Shown one piece after another: positions 14,900 to 24,551 of a stretch of DNA of 64,000 nucleotides. Source of the stretch: Bacterioplanoides sp965200585 (GTDB lineage Bacteria > Pseudomonadota > Gammaproteobacteria > Pseudomonadales > Oceanobacteraceae); assembly GCF_965200585.1 (NCBI RefSeq), contig NZ_OZ241361.1; one strand, 5' to 3'. The notes beneath the pieces were generated by a model. That model did no database searches and was not told the DNA's origin. It was given only the letters and a program-made list of their open reading frames with translations. A program made the translations under genes and the position numbers. Position 1 is the stretch's first letter; each line of letters starts with the position of its first letter.

Positions 14900-16956
14900 C
14901 GCGTCCTTTTACTTATCCCAGTTTCATCCTGCTGTTGTGTGTATTACCAGCCTCTGTTTATGGACAGAGTGACGAAACCGTTGACTTGGAAACCGTCAGC
15001 ATTCAGGGCGATCAAACATCCAACGACCGTATCAGTAGCCAAAAGCTGTTAAAAGTACCCGGTGCCGGTAATGACCCACTCAGAGCCATCGAAAGTTTAC
15101 CGGGCGTGGTGTTTAGCAACGGCAATCGCTCAGAACCGGCAGTACGCGGCTCCTCTCCGGAAGATAACGCCTATATCGTCGATTTTTTACCGGTCGGTTA
15201 TATTTTTCATCTCGATAGCAGCAGCATTCTCAACGATAACGTGGTCGAAGGTTTTACCTTAGAAGCCGCCGCGTTCGGCAGTGAATATAATAATGCCACC
15301 GGTGCCGTGATTGATGCCGACTCACGTTTACCTTATCAGGATCGCGATCAGCTGGTAGTGGATCTCAGCCTATTAAAGGCCGGGATTTTTGTCGAAAATC
15401 AGGTCACCGATGATCAGGCTTTTTATTTATCAGCCCGTCAGAGTTTGTTTCAGTATTACATCGAAAATTTTCTCGATGACGAAGACTTTGAATTTACCAC
15501 GGTACCGGAGTTTTACGATTATCAGGGCAAATACAGTTGGCGTATCAGTGATACTGAAACCGTTAGCGCCCAGATTATCGGCGCCAGAGATAAAGGCGGA
15601 TTACTGTTCGCCGACGATTCCGATCAGGTGCTACAAGACCCGGGGCTGGAAGGTGGGCTGCGGTTTGAAGCCTTCTTTAACAGTCAGGGGATTGTCTGGG
15701 ATAAATTTTATGCTTCCGGCCTGAGTCATACCCTGGGCATTTCACAACTGGAAGAGAAATTCGCTTTTGGCATTGGCTTTAATAATCGCATCGACGTCAA
15801 AGTGAACTCTTATAATCTGCGTTCACAATTCAGCTGCCCCATTCACCCGCACCATGAACTGCAATGGGGGCTGGAATATGACGAAGCGCATATCGGCTAT
15901 AAAGGTCGGTTTGATGCTCCACCGTGTGATGAGTTTGAACCGGACTGTCGCATTGTGGATGGTACCGAAACCATCACTGGCTCAGGCAAACCCATTGTCA
16001 GAACCTGGTACGCCAATCTGGCGGATGTGTGGTCAGTCACGCCGGCCTGGACTCTGATCCCCGGCGTCTTGGTATCCACCGACGACTACACTGATCAGGA
16101 TTTTGTTGAGCCTAAACTGAACAGTCGCTGGGAATTCCATCGCAACTGGGCGTTCACTTCCGGCTATGGGCAATACCATATCCTGCCAGACAATTTTGGT
16201 TCCTACACACCAGAGTTTGGTAATCCGGAGTTAAAACAACCCACCGCAGATCATTACGAAATCGGGTTGGAACAGTCGCTGTCGGATGATTTTGTGCTGG
16301 GTGAGTTGTTCTGGAAAGTCGAGCTGTATTACAAAACCCTGGAAGACATCATTATTGGCCGCCCACCGCAAGATCCACTCTACAGTGACCTGAGCGTCGA
16401 GCAATACAATAGCCTGCCGCGTTATACCAACGATGCCAATGGTAAGGCCTGGGGGGCGGAATTGTTTGTTAATAAAAATCTGACCGATCAATGGTACGGC
16501 TGGCTGTCGCTGGCGTATTCACGGACCGAGCGCAAGGATCAGCTAACCGGAGAGCGGTTTCGCTACAACTACGATCAACCTGTGGTGGTGAATGCCGTTG
16601 CCAATTATCAATATAACCGCGATTGGCAAATTGGTTTTAAGTGGCGCTTTCAGAGTGGCCAGTTGGTTACCCCACTGGAAGGGGCTGTGCAGGATGAAGA
16701 TAACCCGGCGTTATACAACCCCATCTATGGCAACCTGAATTCCGAACGGTTACCGGCTTACCACAAGCTGGATGTACGCGCCGACCGTACCTTTATCTTC
16801 CAACGTTGGGAAATGGATTTTTATGCCGAAATACTGAACCTTTATGGCCGAAGTAATGTCGTAGATTATGAGTATGAGGGAGCGGACTACAGTAATCGCG
16901 AGGAAGTCACCGATCTGCCCACCATTGTTTCGTTTGGTATTAAAGCAAGGCTTTGA
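14896..16956 (+). CDS. TonB-dependent outer membrane receptor
   Basis: This 686-residue protein has a signal peptide (PSFILLLCVLPASVYGQ). A short segment with a possible TonB box (DLETVSIQG) follows, then a plug domain with LKVPGAGNDPLRAIESLPGV and the AVRGSSPEDN motif. The rest is barrel-like, ending SFGIKARL. It takes up a large or scarce ligand using TonB energy. The ligand is unknown; no iron or cobalamin gene adjoins it. Its start overlaps the upstream stop at ATGA, so it is coupled to the lipid/light-stress genes, an unusual partner set for such a receptor. The 162 bp after it hold no clear terminator. Confidence 0.88.
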   Translation: MTRPFTYPSFILLLCVLPASVYGQSDETVDLETVSIQGDQTSNDRISSQKLLKVPGAGNDPLRAIESLPGVVFSNGNRSEPAVRGSSPEDNAYIVDFLPVGYIFHLDSSSILNDNVVEGFTLEAAAFGSEYNNATGAVIDADSRLPYQDRDQLVVDLSLLKAGIFVENQVTDDQAFYLSARQSLFQYYIENFLDDEDFEFTTVPEFYDYQGKYSWRISDTETVSAQIIGARDKGGLLFADDSDQVLQDPGLEGGLRFEAFFNSQGIVWDKFYASGLSHTLGISQLEEKFAFGIGFNNRIDVKVNSYNLRSQFSCPIHPHHELQWGLEYDEAHIGYKGRFDAPPCDEFEPDCRIVDGTETITGSGKPIVRTWYANLADVWSVTPAWTLIPGVLVSTDDYTDQDFVEPKLNSRWEFHRNWAFTSGYGQYHILPDNFGSYTPEFGNPELKQPTADHYEIGLEQSLSDDFVLGELFWKVELYYKTLEDIIIGRPPQDPLYSDLSVEQYNSLPRYTNDANGKAWGAELFVNKNLTDQWYGWLSLAYSRTERKDQLTGERFRYNYDQPVVVNAVANYQYNRDWQIGFKWRFQSGQLVTPLEGAVQDEDNPALYNPIYGNLNSERLPAYHKLDVRADRTFIFQRWEMDFYAEILNLYGRSNVVDYEYEGADYSNREEVTDLPTIVSFGIKARL

Positions 16957-17118
16957 TTTAGCTGATTATTCCACAATTAGTATGTTTAATAATGACAAGC
17001 AACATATTTTGGATCAATAATCGACTACACCCTCTAATTGTTCCAAAAACTTTATTTTTATGAAATAAACCCCATACTATGGAAATCATGTTGTGAAGTA
17101 CAAGCCGGAGACTAAGTT

Positions 17119-18096
17119 ATGCTGATCGGGAAACGCGAAGAGTTCGATCTGAACGAAATGGCTATTTTTGTTCACGTTGTGGAAGCAGGCAGCTTTACTG
17201 GTGCTGCCAAAAATCTGGGACTTCCAAAATCGACCGTCAGCCGTAAGATCACCCAGCTTGAAGAGCGTTTGGGCATTCGTTTAATTCAGCGTACGACACG
17301 TAGTTTACGTCTGACCGATACCGGCAACGCTTATTACAATCATTGTGCCCGTATCCTTAGTGAGATCGAAGAAGCCAATATTGCTGTTACCCAGATGCAA
17401 AGCACCCCGACCGGCACCTTACGGATTACCGCTCCGGTTTTATTCGGCTCGACCGTATTAAGCAGCCTGGTTGCCGACTATATGGAACAACACCCACAAG
17501 TCTCGATTGATATGGTGTTATCCGATCAAAAACTCGATCTGGTACAGGAAGGTATCGATATCGCATTCCGCATTGGCCAGCTGGAAGACTCGTCTCTGAT
17601 TGGCCGTCATCTGGGTGATGTTCATGCCATGTTATGTGCCAGCCCGGAATACCTGAAGCGCCATGGCAGCCCAAACCATCCACAAGACTTAAGTGAACAC
17701 ACGCTGTTATCCACCCCGGAGTGGAACAGCTGGAGCTTGGTTGGCCCGGACGAAAAAGAAACCACTATTCAGGTAAAACCACGGTTACAGGTCAACGATT
17801 TTGCCAGCCTGTACACCCTGGCGTTATCCGGAGTGGGCATTGCCCCTCTGCCGATGTTAATTTCTGCTTCAGCCATTCGTGCCACCAATCTGGTACCTGT
17901 ATTGTGTGACTGGCCGTTTGAAAATAGCCCGATCCACGCGCTATACCCTAGCAATCGTCACTTATCAGCCAAAGTGCGTAGCTTTGTTGATTTTGTGATT
18001 GAGAGTGTGCGACCGAACCCACCCTGGGAAGTGGAACTGGGTGAAGCAGGCCGTTGTTTATCACAAACCGAACTGGAAAGTATGCCCCTGCAGTAA
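17119..18096 (+). CDS. LysR-family transcriptional regulator
   Basis: This is a 325-residue LysR regulator of the CrgA/YafC-like branch. The N-terminal helix-turn-helix is FVHVVEAGSFTGAAKNLGLP followed by KSTVSRKITQLEERLG. The effector domain begins near residue 95 (GTLRITAPVLFGSTVLS). GCCGGAGAC lies upstream of the ATG. It follows the receptor gene by 162 bp and faces the same way, so it probably has its own promoter. Its target cannot be read from sequence; the exported methyltransferase just downstream is the nearest candidate. Confidence 0.9.
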   Translation: MLIGKREEFDLNEMAIFVHVVEAGSFTGAAKNLGLPKSTVSRKITQLEERLGIRLIQRTTRSLRLTDTGNAYYNHCARILSEIEEANIAVTQMQSTPTGTLRITAPVLFGSTVLSSLVADYMEQHPQVSIDMVLSDQKLDLVQEGIDIAFRIGQLEDSSLIGRHLGDVHAMLCASPEYLKRHGSPNHPQDLSEHTLLSTPEWNSWSLVGPDEKETTIQVKPRLQVNDFASLYTLALSGVGIAPLPMLISASAIRATNLVPVLCDWPFENSPIHALYPSNRHLSAKVRSFVDFVIESVRPNPPWEVELGEAGRCLSQTELESMPLQ

Positions 18097-18167
18097 CACC
18101 CTGAGAGCACTAATAATGTGAAAGCACTAACACCGAGTAAGCAACGGAACGACTAAGGAATAGAGCA

Positions 18168-18983
18168 ATGAAACTGATACATCTACTGGCCGCTGCACTA
18201 CTGATATCCGGCAATAGCCAAGCGCAAGACTCTGGCACAAACCTTGTTCAAAAGCCGCTGAACATTGGTGACCAAAGCCACCGCAGTGAACAACAACGTC
18301 AGCGCGATCAGTTTCGTCATCCGGCAGAAACTCTGGCCTTTTTCGAAATTAAACCCAGCGATACCGTGGTCGAAATCTGGCCCGGTGGCGGCTGGTACAG
18401 CCAGATTCTGGCTCCTTTATTAAAAGATAATGGCCAATTAATTGCTGCTCACTGGCCAACAGATTCCAAAGTGGGTTACTTCCGCCGTTTACGCAGCGAG
18501 TTTGAAAGCAACTTTCTCAGCAAACCTGAGCAATATGGCAATATTCAGATCACTCATCTGGAGCCGCCAAAACACCTGAAAATGGCCGAAGATAGCAGCG
18601 CGGATAAAGTACTTACGTTTCGTAATGTGCATAACTGGATGCGTAATCAACAAGAACAAGCAGTCTTTAATGCGGCATTTAAAGCATTAAAAAGTGGCGG
18701 TATCCTTGGTGTGGTTGAACACCGGGCTCCCGATTCATTTTCTTACGACAAAATGGTTCAGTCCGGTTATGTCAGTGAAGCCTATGTAAAAGAACTGGCA
18801 AAAAAAGCCGGGTTTGAATTGCTGGCAAGCTCAGAAGTAAACGCCAATGCCAAGGACACGAAGAATCACCCTAAAGGTGTTTGGACACTGCCGCCGTCTT
18901 TACGATTAGGCGATGTGGATAAAGAGAAGTATCTTGCGATTGGTGAAAGTGATCGTATGACGCTGAAGTTTATTAAGCCTTAA
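18168..18983 (+). CDS. Exported class I SAM-dependent methyltransferase-like protein (COG4798)
   Basis: The 271-residue product starts with a signal peptide (KLIHLLAAALLISGNSQAQ), followed by a Rossmann methyltransferase fold with VVEIWPGGGWYSQILAPLL as the cofactor loop. The DxGxGxG motif is altered to EIWPGGG, as is usual in this predicted family. A methyltransferase with an export signal is odd, because SAM is not thought to be present in the periplasm; the family is nevertheless common in marine proteobacteria. Function is unknown. A strong hairpin terminator follows. Confidence 0.82.
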   Translation: MKLIHLLAAALLISGNSQAQDSGTNLVQKPLNIGDQSHRSEQQRQRDQFRHPAETLAFFEIKPSDTVVEIWPGGGWYSQILAPLLKDNGQLIAAHWPTDSKVGYFRRLRSEFESNFLSKPEQYGNIQITHLEPPKHLKMAEDSSADKVLTFRNVHNWMRNQQEQAVFNAAFKALKSGGILGVVEHRAPDSFSYDKMVQSGYVSEAYVKELAKKAGFELLASSEVNANAKDTKNHPKGVWTLPPSLRLGDVDKEKYLAIGESDRMTLKFIKP

Positions 18984-19004
18984 TCTTATCAGCTTCGGAT
19001 ATCA

Positions 19005-19062
19005 AATATGCCGGTCTGCTGTATCGTTAATAAGCGATCAGTCAACAGTCCGGCATATTTTT
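19005..19062. terminator. Terminator between the methyltransferase gene and ugd
   Basis: AATATGCCGG (19005-19014) pairs perfectly with CCGGCATATT (19050-19059) across a 35-base loop, and is followed on the plus strand by TTTATGG. It lies between convergent genes and probably serves mainly the plus strand. Confidence 0.7.
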
Positions 19063-19085
19063 ATGGATTATAGTTTTTAGAATTT

Positions 19086-20252
19086 TCAGTCGCTGCCAAA
19101 TAAATCCCGGGTGTAAATTTTCTCGGCAACATCTTCCAGTTCATCCGACATGCGGTTGGCAATAATCACATCGGACTCCTGCTTAAATTTCAGCAGATCA
19201 CTCTCCACACGAGAACGGAAAAACTCGTCGCCTTCCATCGTTGGTTCATAGATCACAACCTCAATGCCTTTGGCTTTGATGCGCTTCATAATGCCCTGAA
19301 TAGCCGATGCCCGGAAATTGTCCGAGCCGGATTTCATCACCAGACGATAAACACCCACCACTTTTGGATTACGGGCAATAATTGAGTCCGCAACAAAATC
19401 TTTACGGGTGGTATTGGCATCCACAATCGCCCGTACCATATTACTTGGCACCTGCTGGAAGTTAGCCAGCAATTGCTTGGTGTCTTTTGGCAAACAATAG
19501 CCGCCATAGCCAAACGATGGGTTGTTGTAGTGATCGCCAATACGAGGATCCAGGCCCACACCTTCAATAATCTGGCGAGTGTTCAGACCATGTACTTCGG
19601 CATAACTGTCCAGCTCATTAAAATAAGCAACCCGCATGGCCAGGTAGGTATTGGAAAACAGTTTGACGGCTTCCGCTTCCGTTGAATCCACAAACAGCTG
19701 AGCAATATCTTCTTTCTGAGCTCCCTGAGCGAGCAAACCGGCAAACTGACGAGCACGTTCACTGTCTTCGCCAACAATAATCCGCGATGGATACAGGTTA
19801 TCGTACAGTGCTTTGCCTTCACGCAGGAATTCGGGAGAGAAGATAATATTTTCACTGCCGGTTTCTTGCTGGATTCGCTGGGTAAAACCAACCGGAATCG
19901 TTGATTTAATCACCATCACTGCATCTGGATTAGTGGCCATTACATCACGAATCACCGCTTCAACACTGTTTGTATTAAAGTAATTGGTTTCAACATCGTA
20001 ATCAGTTGGTGTGGCAATAATAACGAAGTCGGCTCCGGCATAAGCAGCATCTTTATCCAGCGTTGCGCTGAATGACAGATCATCACGAGCCAGGAACTCT
20101 TCGATTTCTTTATCCACAATCGGAGAGATCCGATCGTTTAATAAGGCAACTTTACGCTCATCAATATCCAGAGCGATCACATCATTGTGTTGGGCTAATA
20201 ACATCGCGTTGGATAAACCAACATACCCGGTCCCTGCGACGGCAATTTTCAT
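19086..20252 (-). CDS. ugd: UDP-glucose 6-dehydrogenase
   Basis: This 388-residue enzyme oxidises UDP-glucose to UDP-glucuronate with NAD. It shows KIAVAGTGYVGLSNAMLLAQ at the N-terminus, SPEFLREGKALYDNLYPSR in the middle, and the active-site cysteine in GYGGYCLPKDTKQL. The length equals that of E. coli Ugd. With manB and manC upstream on the same strand it supplies precursors for capsule, exopolysaccharide or O-antigen. No glycosyltransferase or polymerase gene is in the window. A 127-bp gap separates it from manB, so it may have its own promoter. Confidence 0.95.
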   Translation of the reverse strand: MKIAVAGTGYVGLSNAMLLAQHNDVIALDIDERKVALLNDRISPIVDKEIEEFLARDDLSFSATLDKDAAYAGADFVIIATPTDYDVETNYFNTNSVEAVIRDVMATNPDAVMVIKSTIPVGFTQRIQQETGSENIIFSPEFLREGKALYDNLYPSRIIVGEDSERARQFAGLLAQGAQKEDIAQLFVDSTEAEAVKLFSNTYLAMRVAYFNELDSYAEVHGLNTRQIIEGVGLDPRIGDHYNNPSFGYGGYCLPKDTKQLLANFQQVPSNMVRAIVDANTTRKDFVADSIIARNPKVVGVYRLVMKSGSDNFRASAIQGIMKRIKAKGIEVVIYEPTMEGDEFFRSRVESDLLKFKQESDVIIANRMSDELEDVAEKIYTRDLFGSD

Positions 20253-20379
20253 TCTGCTACTCTCTGTTGTCTATGCCTGTGTGTCATAAAAAACAATTTA
20301 CATGCAACAATGGTCATTACACCTAAATCTGAGCCAAAGATAGCATATTCAGCTGACAGAGATCATCCTTAAAACAGGG

Positions 20380-21780
20380 CTATTTGCTGTTGGTTGCGGC
20401 AATAATTCCTTCAACTTCGGTCATTAACACTTCAAGCAAGGTTGGATTCCCCCGGGTTTCAATATTAAGCCGCAGTAAGGGCTCCGTATTGGAGGCACGA
20501 ATATTCATTCGCCACTCTGGTAATTCCAGACTTAAGCCATCGGTTGTATCCAGCCTTGGGCTCTGATCGGCAAAATAACGCTGAACCGCTCCAAGTACCG
20601 CAGGTACATCAGCAACCCGGTAATTGATTTCGCCGCTGCACGGGAAAGCCTTCATCCGCTCCCCAACCAGCTGAGACAGTGTTTTACCCTGCACACATAA
20701 GAGTTCAGCCACCAGTAGCCAGGGAATCATACCGCTGTCGCAGTAGGCAAAATCACGAAAATAATGATGAGCACTCATCTCACCACCATACACGGCATTT
20801 TCTGAACGCATTCGCTCTTTGATAAATGCATGGCCAGTTTTACTCTGGATAGCAACACCACCACTACGTTCAACCATGTCAATGGTGTTCCAGGTTAAAC
20901 GCGGATCATGGATAACTTTTTCACCCGGGTGTTTGCGTAAAAACGCTTCCGACAACAGGCCAACGATGTAATAACCTTCAATAAAATCGCCATTCTCATC
21001 AAACAAAAAGCAACGATCAAAATCTCCGTCCCAGGCAATCCCCATATCGGCTTGATGCTGAATGACAGCCTCCGCAGTTGCAGAGCGGTTTTCCGGCAGC
21101 AGAGGATTCGGAATACCATGAGGAAATCCAGCATCCGGATTATGATGCACTTTAATAAACTCAAGCGGCACATCGCGCTGATTCAAAGCCTGTTCAATGG
21201 CATCAATGCTTGGCCCGGCTGAGCCATTACCTGCATTTACAACCAGTTTGAGTGGCTTTAAATTGCTCGGATCAATGTAACCCAATAAATGCTCAACATA
21301 AGCCTCCATCAGACTAAGAGATGTAACAGAACCCTTATCACTGACCTCGTTAAAGTCACCCGATTCTGCCAGGTTTTGAATTTCCTTTAGCCCGGTATCA
21401 CCACTAATGGGCTGAGCACCACGACGCACCAGCTTCATACCATTAAAATCAATGGGATTATGGCTGGCGGTTACTTCAATACCACCATCAACATCGAGAT
21501 GGAAGGCGGCGAAATACACCTGCTCAGTACCGGTCATCCCCAGATCAATCACATGGCAACCAGCATCTGTCATACCACGTGCCAGTGCCTGTTTCAGCGT
21601 GTCACTGGTTGCACGTACATCACCACCAACCACCACTTTTTTAGCATTAAGAAACTCGGCATAAGCGCGCCCAATCCGGTAGGCGATTTCGGTATTTAAT
21701 TCGTCACCTAAGCGACCACGAATATCATAGGCCTTAAAGCAAGTGAGTGACTTGAATTGATTGCTTTTGTTTTCATTCAT
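20380..21780 (-). CDS. manB: Phosphomannomutase/phosphoglucomutase
   Basis: This 466-residue enzyme interconverts mannose-6-phosphate and mannose-1-phosphate. The phosphoserine loop is TASHNPIDFNGMKLV, the metal loop is DGDFDRCFLFDE, and the sugar-binding loop is GGEMSAHHYFRDF; together these define the ManB/CpsG type. It lies 33 bp downstream of manC on the same strand, giving consecutive steps to GDP-mannose. Some activity on glucose phosphates is possible for the family. Confidence 0.93.
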   Translation of the reverse strand: MNENKSNQFKSLTCFKAYDIRGRLGDELNTEIAYRIGRAYAEFLNAKKVVVGGDVRATSDTLKQALARGMTDAGCHVIDLGMTGTEQVYFAAFHLDVDGGIEVTASHNPIDFNGMKLVRRGAQPISGDTGLKEIQNLAESGDFNEVSDKGSVTSLSLMEAYVEHLLGYIDPSNLKPLKLVVNAGNGSAGPSIDAIEQALNQRDVPLEFIKVHHNPDAGFPHGIPNPLLPENRSATAEAVIQHQADMGIAWDGDFDRCFLFDENGDFIEGYYIVGLLSEAFLRKHPGEKVIHDPRLTWNTIDMVERSGGVAIQSKTGHAFIKERMRSENAVYGGEMSAHHYFRDFAYCDSGMIPWLLVAELLCVQGKTLSQLVGERMKAFPCSGEINYRVADVPAVLGAVQRYFADQSPRLDTTDGLSLELPEWRMNIRASNTEPLLRLNIETRGNPTLLEVLMTEVEGIIAATNSK

Positions 21781-21813
21781 ATCAAATGCTTTTATCCACG
21801 TTTTGTATTCGTG

Positions 21814-23277
21814 TCAGACACGACCATATTTATCTTTGAGACGCACAATATCGTCTTCACCGAGATAGCCTCCCGATTGCACTTCAATCATTTCTAAAGG
21901 AATAACCCCTGGATTTTCCAGTGCGTGTAACTGACCAATCGGAATATAAGTGGATTCGTTTTCACTGACTAAGTAGGTCTCTTCGCCATTGGTGACGCTG
22001 GCAGTGCCGGATACCACAATCCAGTGTTCCGCCCTGTGATGATGCATCTGAACCGATAATTTAGCGCCCGGTTTTACGGTAATACGTTTAACCTGATAAC
22101 GTTTACCGCTGGCAATGGAGTCATATTTACCCCAGGGGCGGTAGGCTTCGCGATGATTATGATGCTCATCCCGGCCCTGCTGTTTGATCTCAGCAACAAT
22201 TTCTTTAACATTCTGTACCTTGTCTTTATCCGCAATTAAAACAGCGTCTGGTGTATCAACAATCACAAGATTATCAATTCCGAGCGTGGTCACCAGCCGG
22301 TTTTCTGAAAAAATAAAGCTGTTGGTAGTATCTTTTAAGATACTGTGTCGATGAACATCTTTACCCAATAAGGCATTACCGTCATGGCACTTATGGGCAA
22401 TATCCCATAAAGCTGACCAGCTGCCCACATCGCTCCAGCCCGCATCAAGTGAGGTCACTACAACATGACCTGAAGCAGACAGTGGCTCCATCACCGCATA
22501 ATCGATCGATTCCTCGGGGCAGCTTGCAAACGCTTTACTATTGATACGGATAAAGTCCAGATCCTGAGTCGTCTCAGTCATGGCCTGCTCACAGCAGCGA
22601 TAAATATCCGGGCGGTATTCTTTCAGTTCTTCCAGATAACGATCCGCACGGATCATAAACATACCGCTATTCCACAACCATTTATGTGAGCCTTGCTCTG
22701 CATTCAGGGCTGTTTCCTCATCAAGATAACGCTGTGCTGTTGCCTGATCAGGTTTTTCAACAAAGGCATTCACGGCCGCTATACCGGGTGTCAGCTGCTC
22801 ACCAACCTGAATATAGCCATAACCAGTAGCAGCCTCTGTGGGTAAAATTCCTAAGGTTCCGAATTTACCCGCTTCCACCTCGGGTAACAGCCTCAGTACA
22901 GACTCCTGAAAAGCATCACTGTCCTGGATCACATGATCAGAAGCCAGAACCAACATCACAGGAGGCTCTTCCGGTCTGACTTTGAGTAACTGAAAAGCGG
23001 CTAAAGCGATTGCTGGTGCTGTATTACGGCCCACCGGCTCCAGCAGGATATCGACATCTGCCTCTTGCTGGCGCATTTGTTCGGCCACCAGAAAGCGATG
23101 CTCTTCGTTGGTAATTACAATCGGTTGGCCAGCATTCAAACCCTCTAGACGAGCAGCCGTTTGCTGCAGCATGGTCAGATTGTTGCCAAGGGATAGAAAT
23201 TGTTTGGGAAACGCCGTACGTGACATCGGCCATAAACGCGTGCCGGAGCCACCGGCCATGATAACGGGGATAATCAT
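21814..23277 (-). CDS. manC: Mannose-1-phosphate guanylyltransferase/mannose-6-phosphate isomerase
   Basis: This is a 487-residue bifunctional type II enzyme. The N-terminal nucleotidyltransferase domain has MAGGSGTRLWPMSRTAFPKQ, and the C-terminal cupin domain, with isomerase activity in the family, has SVQMHHHRAEHWIVVSG. The start is taken at ATG 23277 (MIIPVIMAGG), with AAGG just upstream; a longer frame from 23331 adds 18 unconserved residues. It makes GDP-mannose for surface polysaccharide and forms a unit with manB. Confidence 0.94.
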   Translation of the reverse strand: MIIPVIMAGGSGTRLWPMSRTAFPKQFLSLGNNLTMLQQTAARLEGLNAGQPIVITNEEHRFLVAEQMRQQEADVDILLEPVGRNTAPAIALAAFQLLKVRPEEPPVMLVLASDHVIQDSDAFQESVLRLLPEVEAGKFGTLGILPTEAATGYGYIQVGEQLTPGIAAVNAFVEKPDQATAQRYLDEETALNAEQGSHKWLWNSGMFMIRADRYLEELKEYRPDIYRCCEQAMTETTQDLDFIRINSKAFASCPEESIDYAVMEPLSASGHVVVTSLDAGWSDVGSWSALWDIAHKCHDGNALLGKDVHRHSILKDTTNSFIFSENRLVTTLGIDNLVIVDTPDAVLIADKDKVQNVKEIVAEIKQQGRDEHHNHREAYRPWGKYDSIASGKRYQVKRITVKPGAKLSVQMHHHRAEHWIVVSGTASVTNGEETYLVSENESTYIPIGQLHALENPGVIPLEMIEVQSGGYLGEDDIVRLKDKYGRV

Positions 23278-23366
23278 AAAAAGCCTTGAACTCTTGACCT
23301 TCAGTCGGGTTACATTAAATAGCGCTGGCAATTTATGTATTAGATATAAAAATCGTGGCTAGTTCA

Positions 23367-24551
23367 TCAAACTTCGCTAATTTTCTGATCCTCAACCGGC
23401 ATACTTTCCAGCAGCTGGTGCAAAACTGCGGCATCTATATGACCATCACTGAAGACCTGATTCACCCGGTTAAAGAAGGCTTTTACGTTACGATCCAGCT
23501 TCATCCCCTCATTAAAGGTTTTGTTGGTATCAAGAATGCCGGTTTCCATAATTTTCTGTATTTCTTGTTCCTGATTTTCATCCAGACCTAAAAAGTGCAC
23601 GCTGTTTTCCATGCCTTCGGCCATGGTTTCAACAACGTCGGCAATTTTGCGCATCACTTCCTGATAAGAATGATCCACATGGCCCATCAGTGCATTCATC
23701 TGCGTGGTCATTTGTTTGACCAGTGTGCCCTCTAACTCAAGGTTTTTCTGATTATCCAGCGCCGCCATTCTGGCATGTGTGCCCTGTAATAATGAGAAGA
23801 CATTATCTTTGATGGCACCATATTTATTCGGATCATCCACTGGCATATTTTTAACTAACAAGGAGACATTTTCATAATTCATGATGGAGCGATGACCAAA
23901 ATCCACATAGCGGCCCTGCTCTTTACATTCATCCAGCAGAACCGACTCCATGGCTTTGGCCATGCCGTTCGCTTCCATGTTTTTTACACCGTGCTCACTG
24001 CGCATTTGTAAACTACAGCTCAAGCCATAACTCTGCAGTGCTTTAAACAAACGCATACCCAGTTCATCAAGATTGCTACACGTATTGGCATCCAATAAAA
24101 ACTGAATATTCACCCCCAGATCGGAGGTTCCGGACATTGCGATAAACGCCATTTCATTAGCTTGTTGCAGCTGCGTTTTTAGCTGTGCGTTCGCCAGCTG
24201 ATTAAAGATCACCCGCTCAACCCGGGCTTTTAATTCCCAAATAGAGTCACGGCAGATAAAGTCATCGAAGCCAGCATCCAACGCATCCATTCGATCGGTT
24301 AATTCGCCCCGATCCGCCAAAACAATCACCGGGCAATCCAGATAAGTACTTTGCTGTTTCAACGCCTGACAATGCTGTATCGCATGACTCATCCCCATGC
24401 TGGCAGCATTAATGATCACCACATGAAATTCCTGTGGATCTGGCGGAAGATCCTCTAAGCCATCAATACGAAACAGTGCATAGGCAGAACCAATTTGCTG
24501 CTCAATTTGCTGGCAATCCGTCATTCCGATCAACAGTACCTGATAAGCCAT
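23367..24551 (-). CDS. Pseudo-receiver domain protein with GAF-like region
   Basis: This 394-residue protein begins with a CheY-like fold that lacks the phosphorylation residues. The usual Asp is Asn48 (HVVIINAAS), the Thr/Ser after strand 4 is Ala (VIVLADRG), and the conserved Lys is Arg (FICRDS). A helical linker and a region of GAF-like pattern (about residues 140-260) follow, then a coiled, charged C-terminus. It thus resembles an atypical response-regulator-like sensor without normal phosphotransfer. It lies 89 bp upstream of manC on the same strand, so regulation of polysaccharide genes is possible but unproven. Confidence 0.75.
   Translation of the reverse strand: MAYQVLLIGMTDCQQIEQQIGSAYALFRIDGLEDLPPDPQEFHVVIINAASMGMSHAIQHCQALKQQSTYLDCPVIVLADRGELTDRMDALDAGFDDFICRDSIWELKARVERVIFNQLANAQLKTQLQQANEMAFIAMSGTSDLGVNIQFLLDANTCSNLDELGMRLFKALQSYGLSCSLQMRSEHGVKNMEANGMAKAMESVLLDECKEQGRYVDFGHRSIMNYENVSLLVKNMPVDDPNKYGAIKDNVFSLLQGTHARMAALDNQKNLELEGTLVKQMTTQMNALMGHVDHSYQEVMRKIADVVETMAEGMENSVHFLGLDENQEQEIQKIMETGILDTNKTFNEGMKLDRNVKAFFNRVNQVFSDGHIDAAVLHQLLESMPVEDQKISEV

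Noticed and set aside
16957..17118. Terminator after the TonB receptor
   Set aside because: The gap is AT-rich but I could not find a convincing stem followed by a U-tract.
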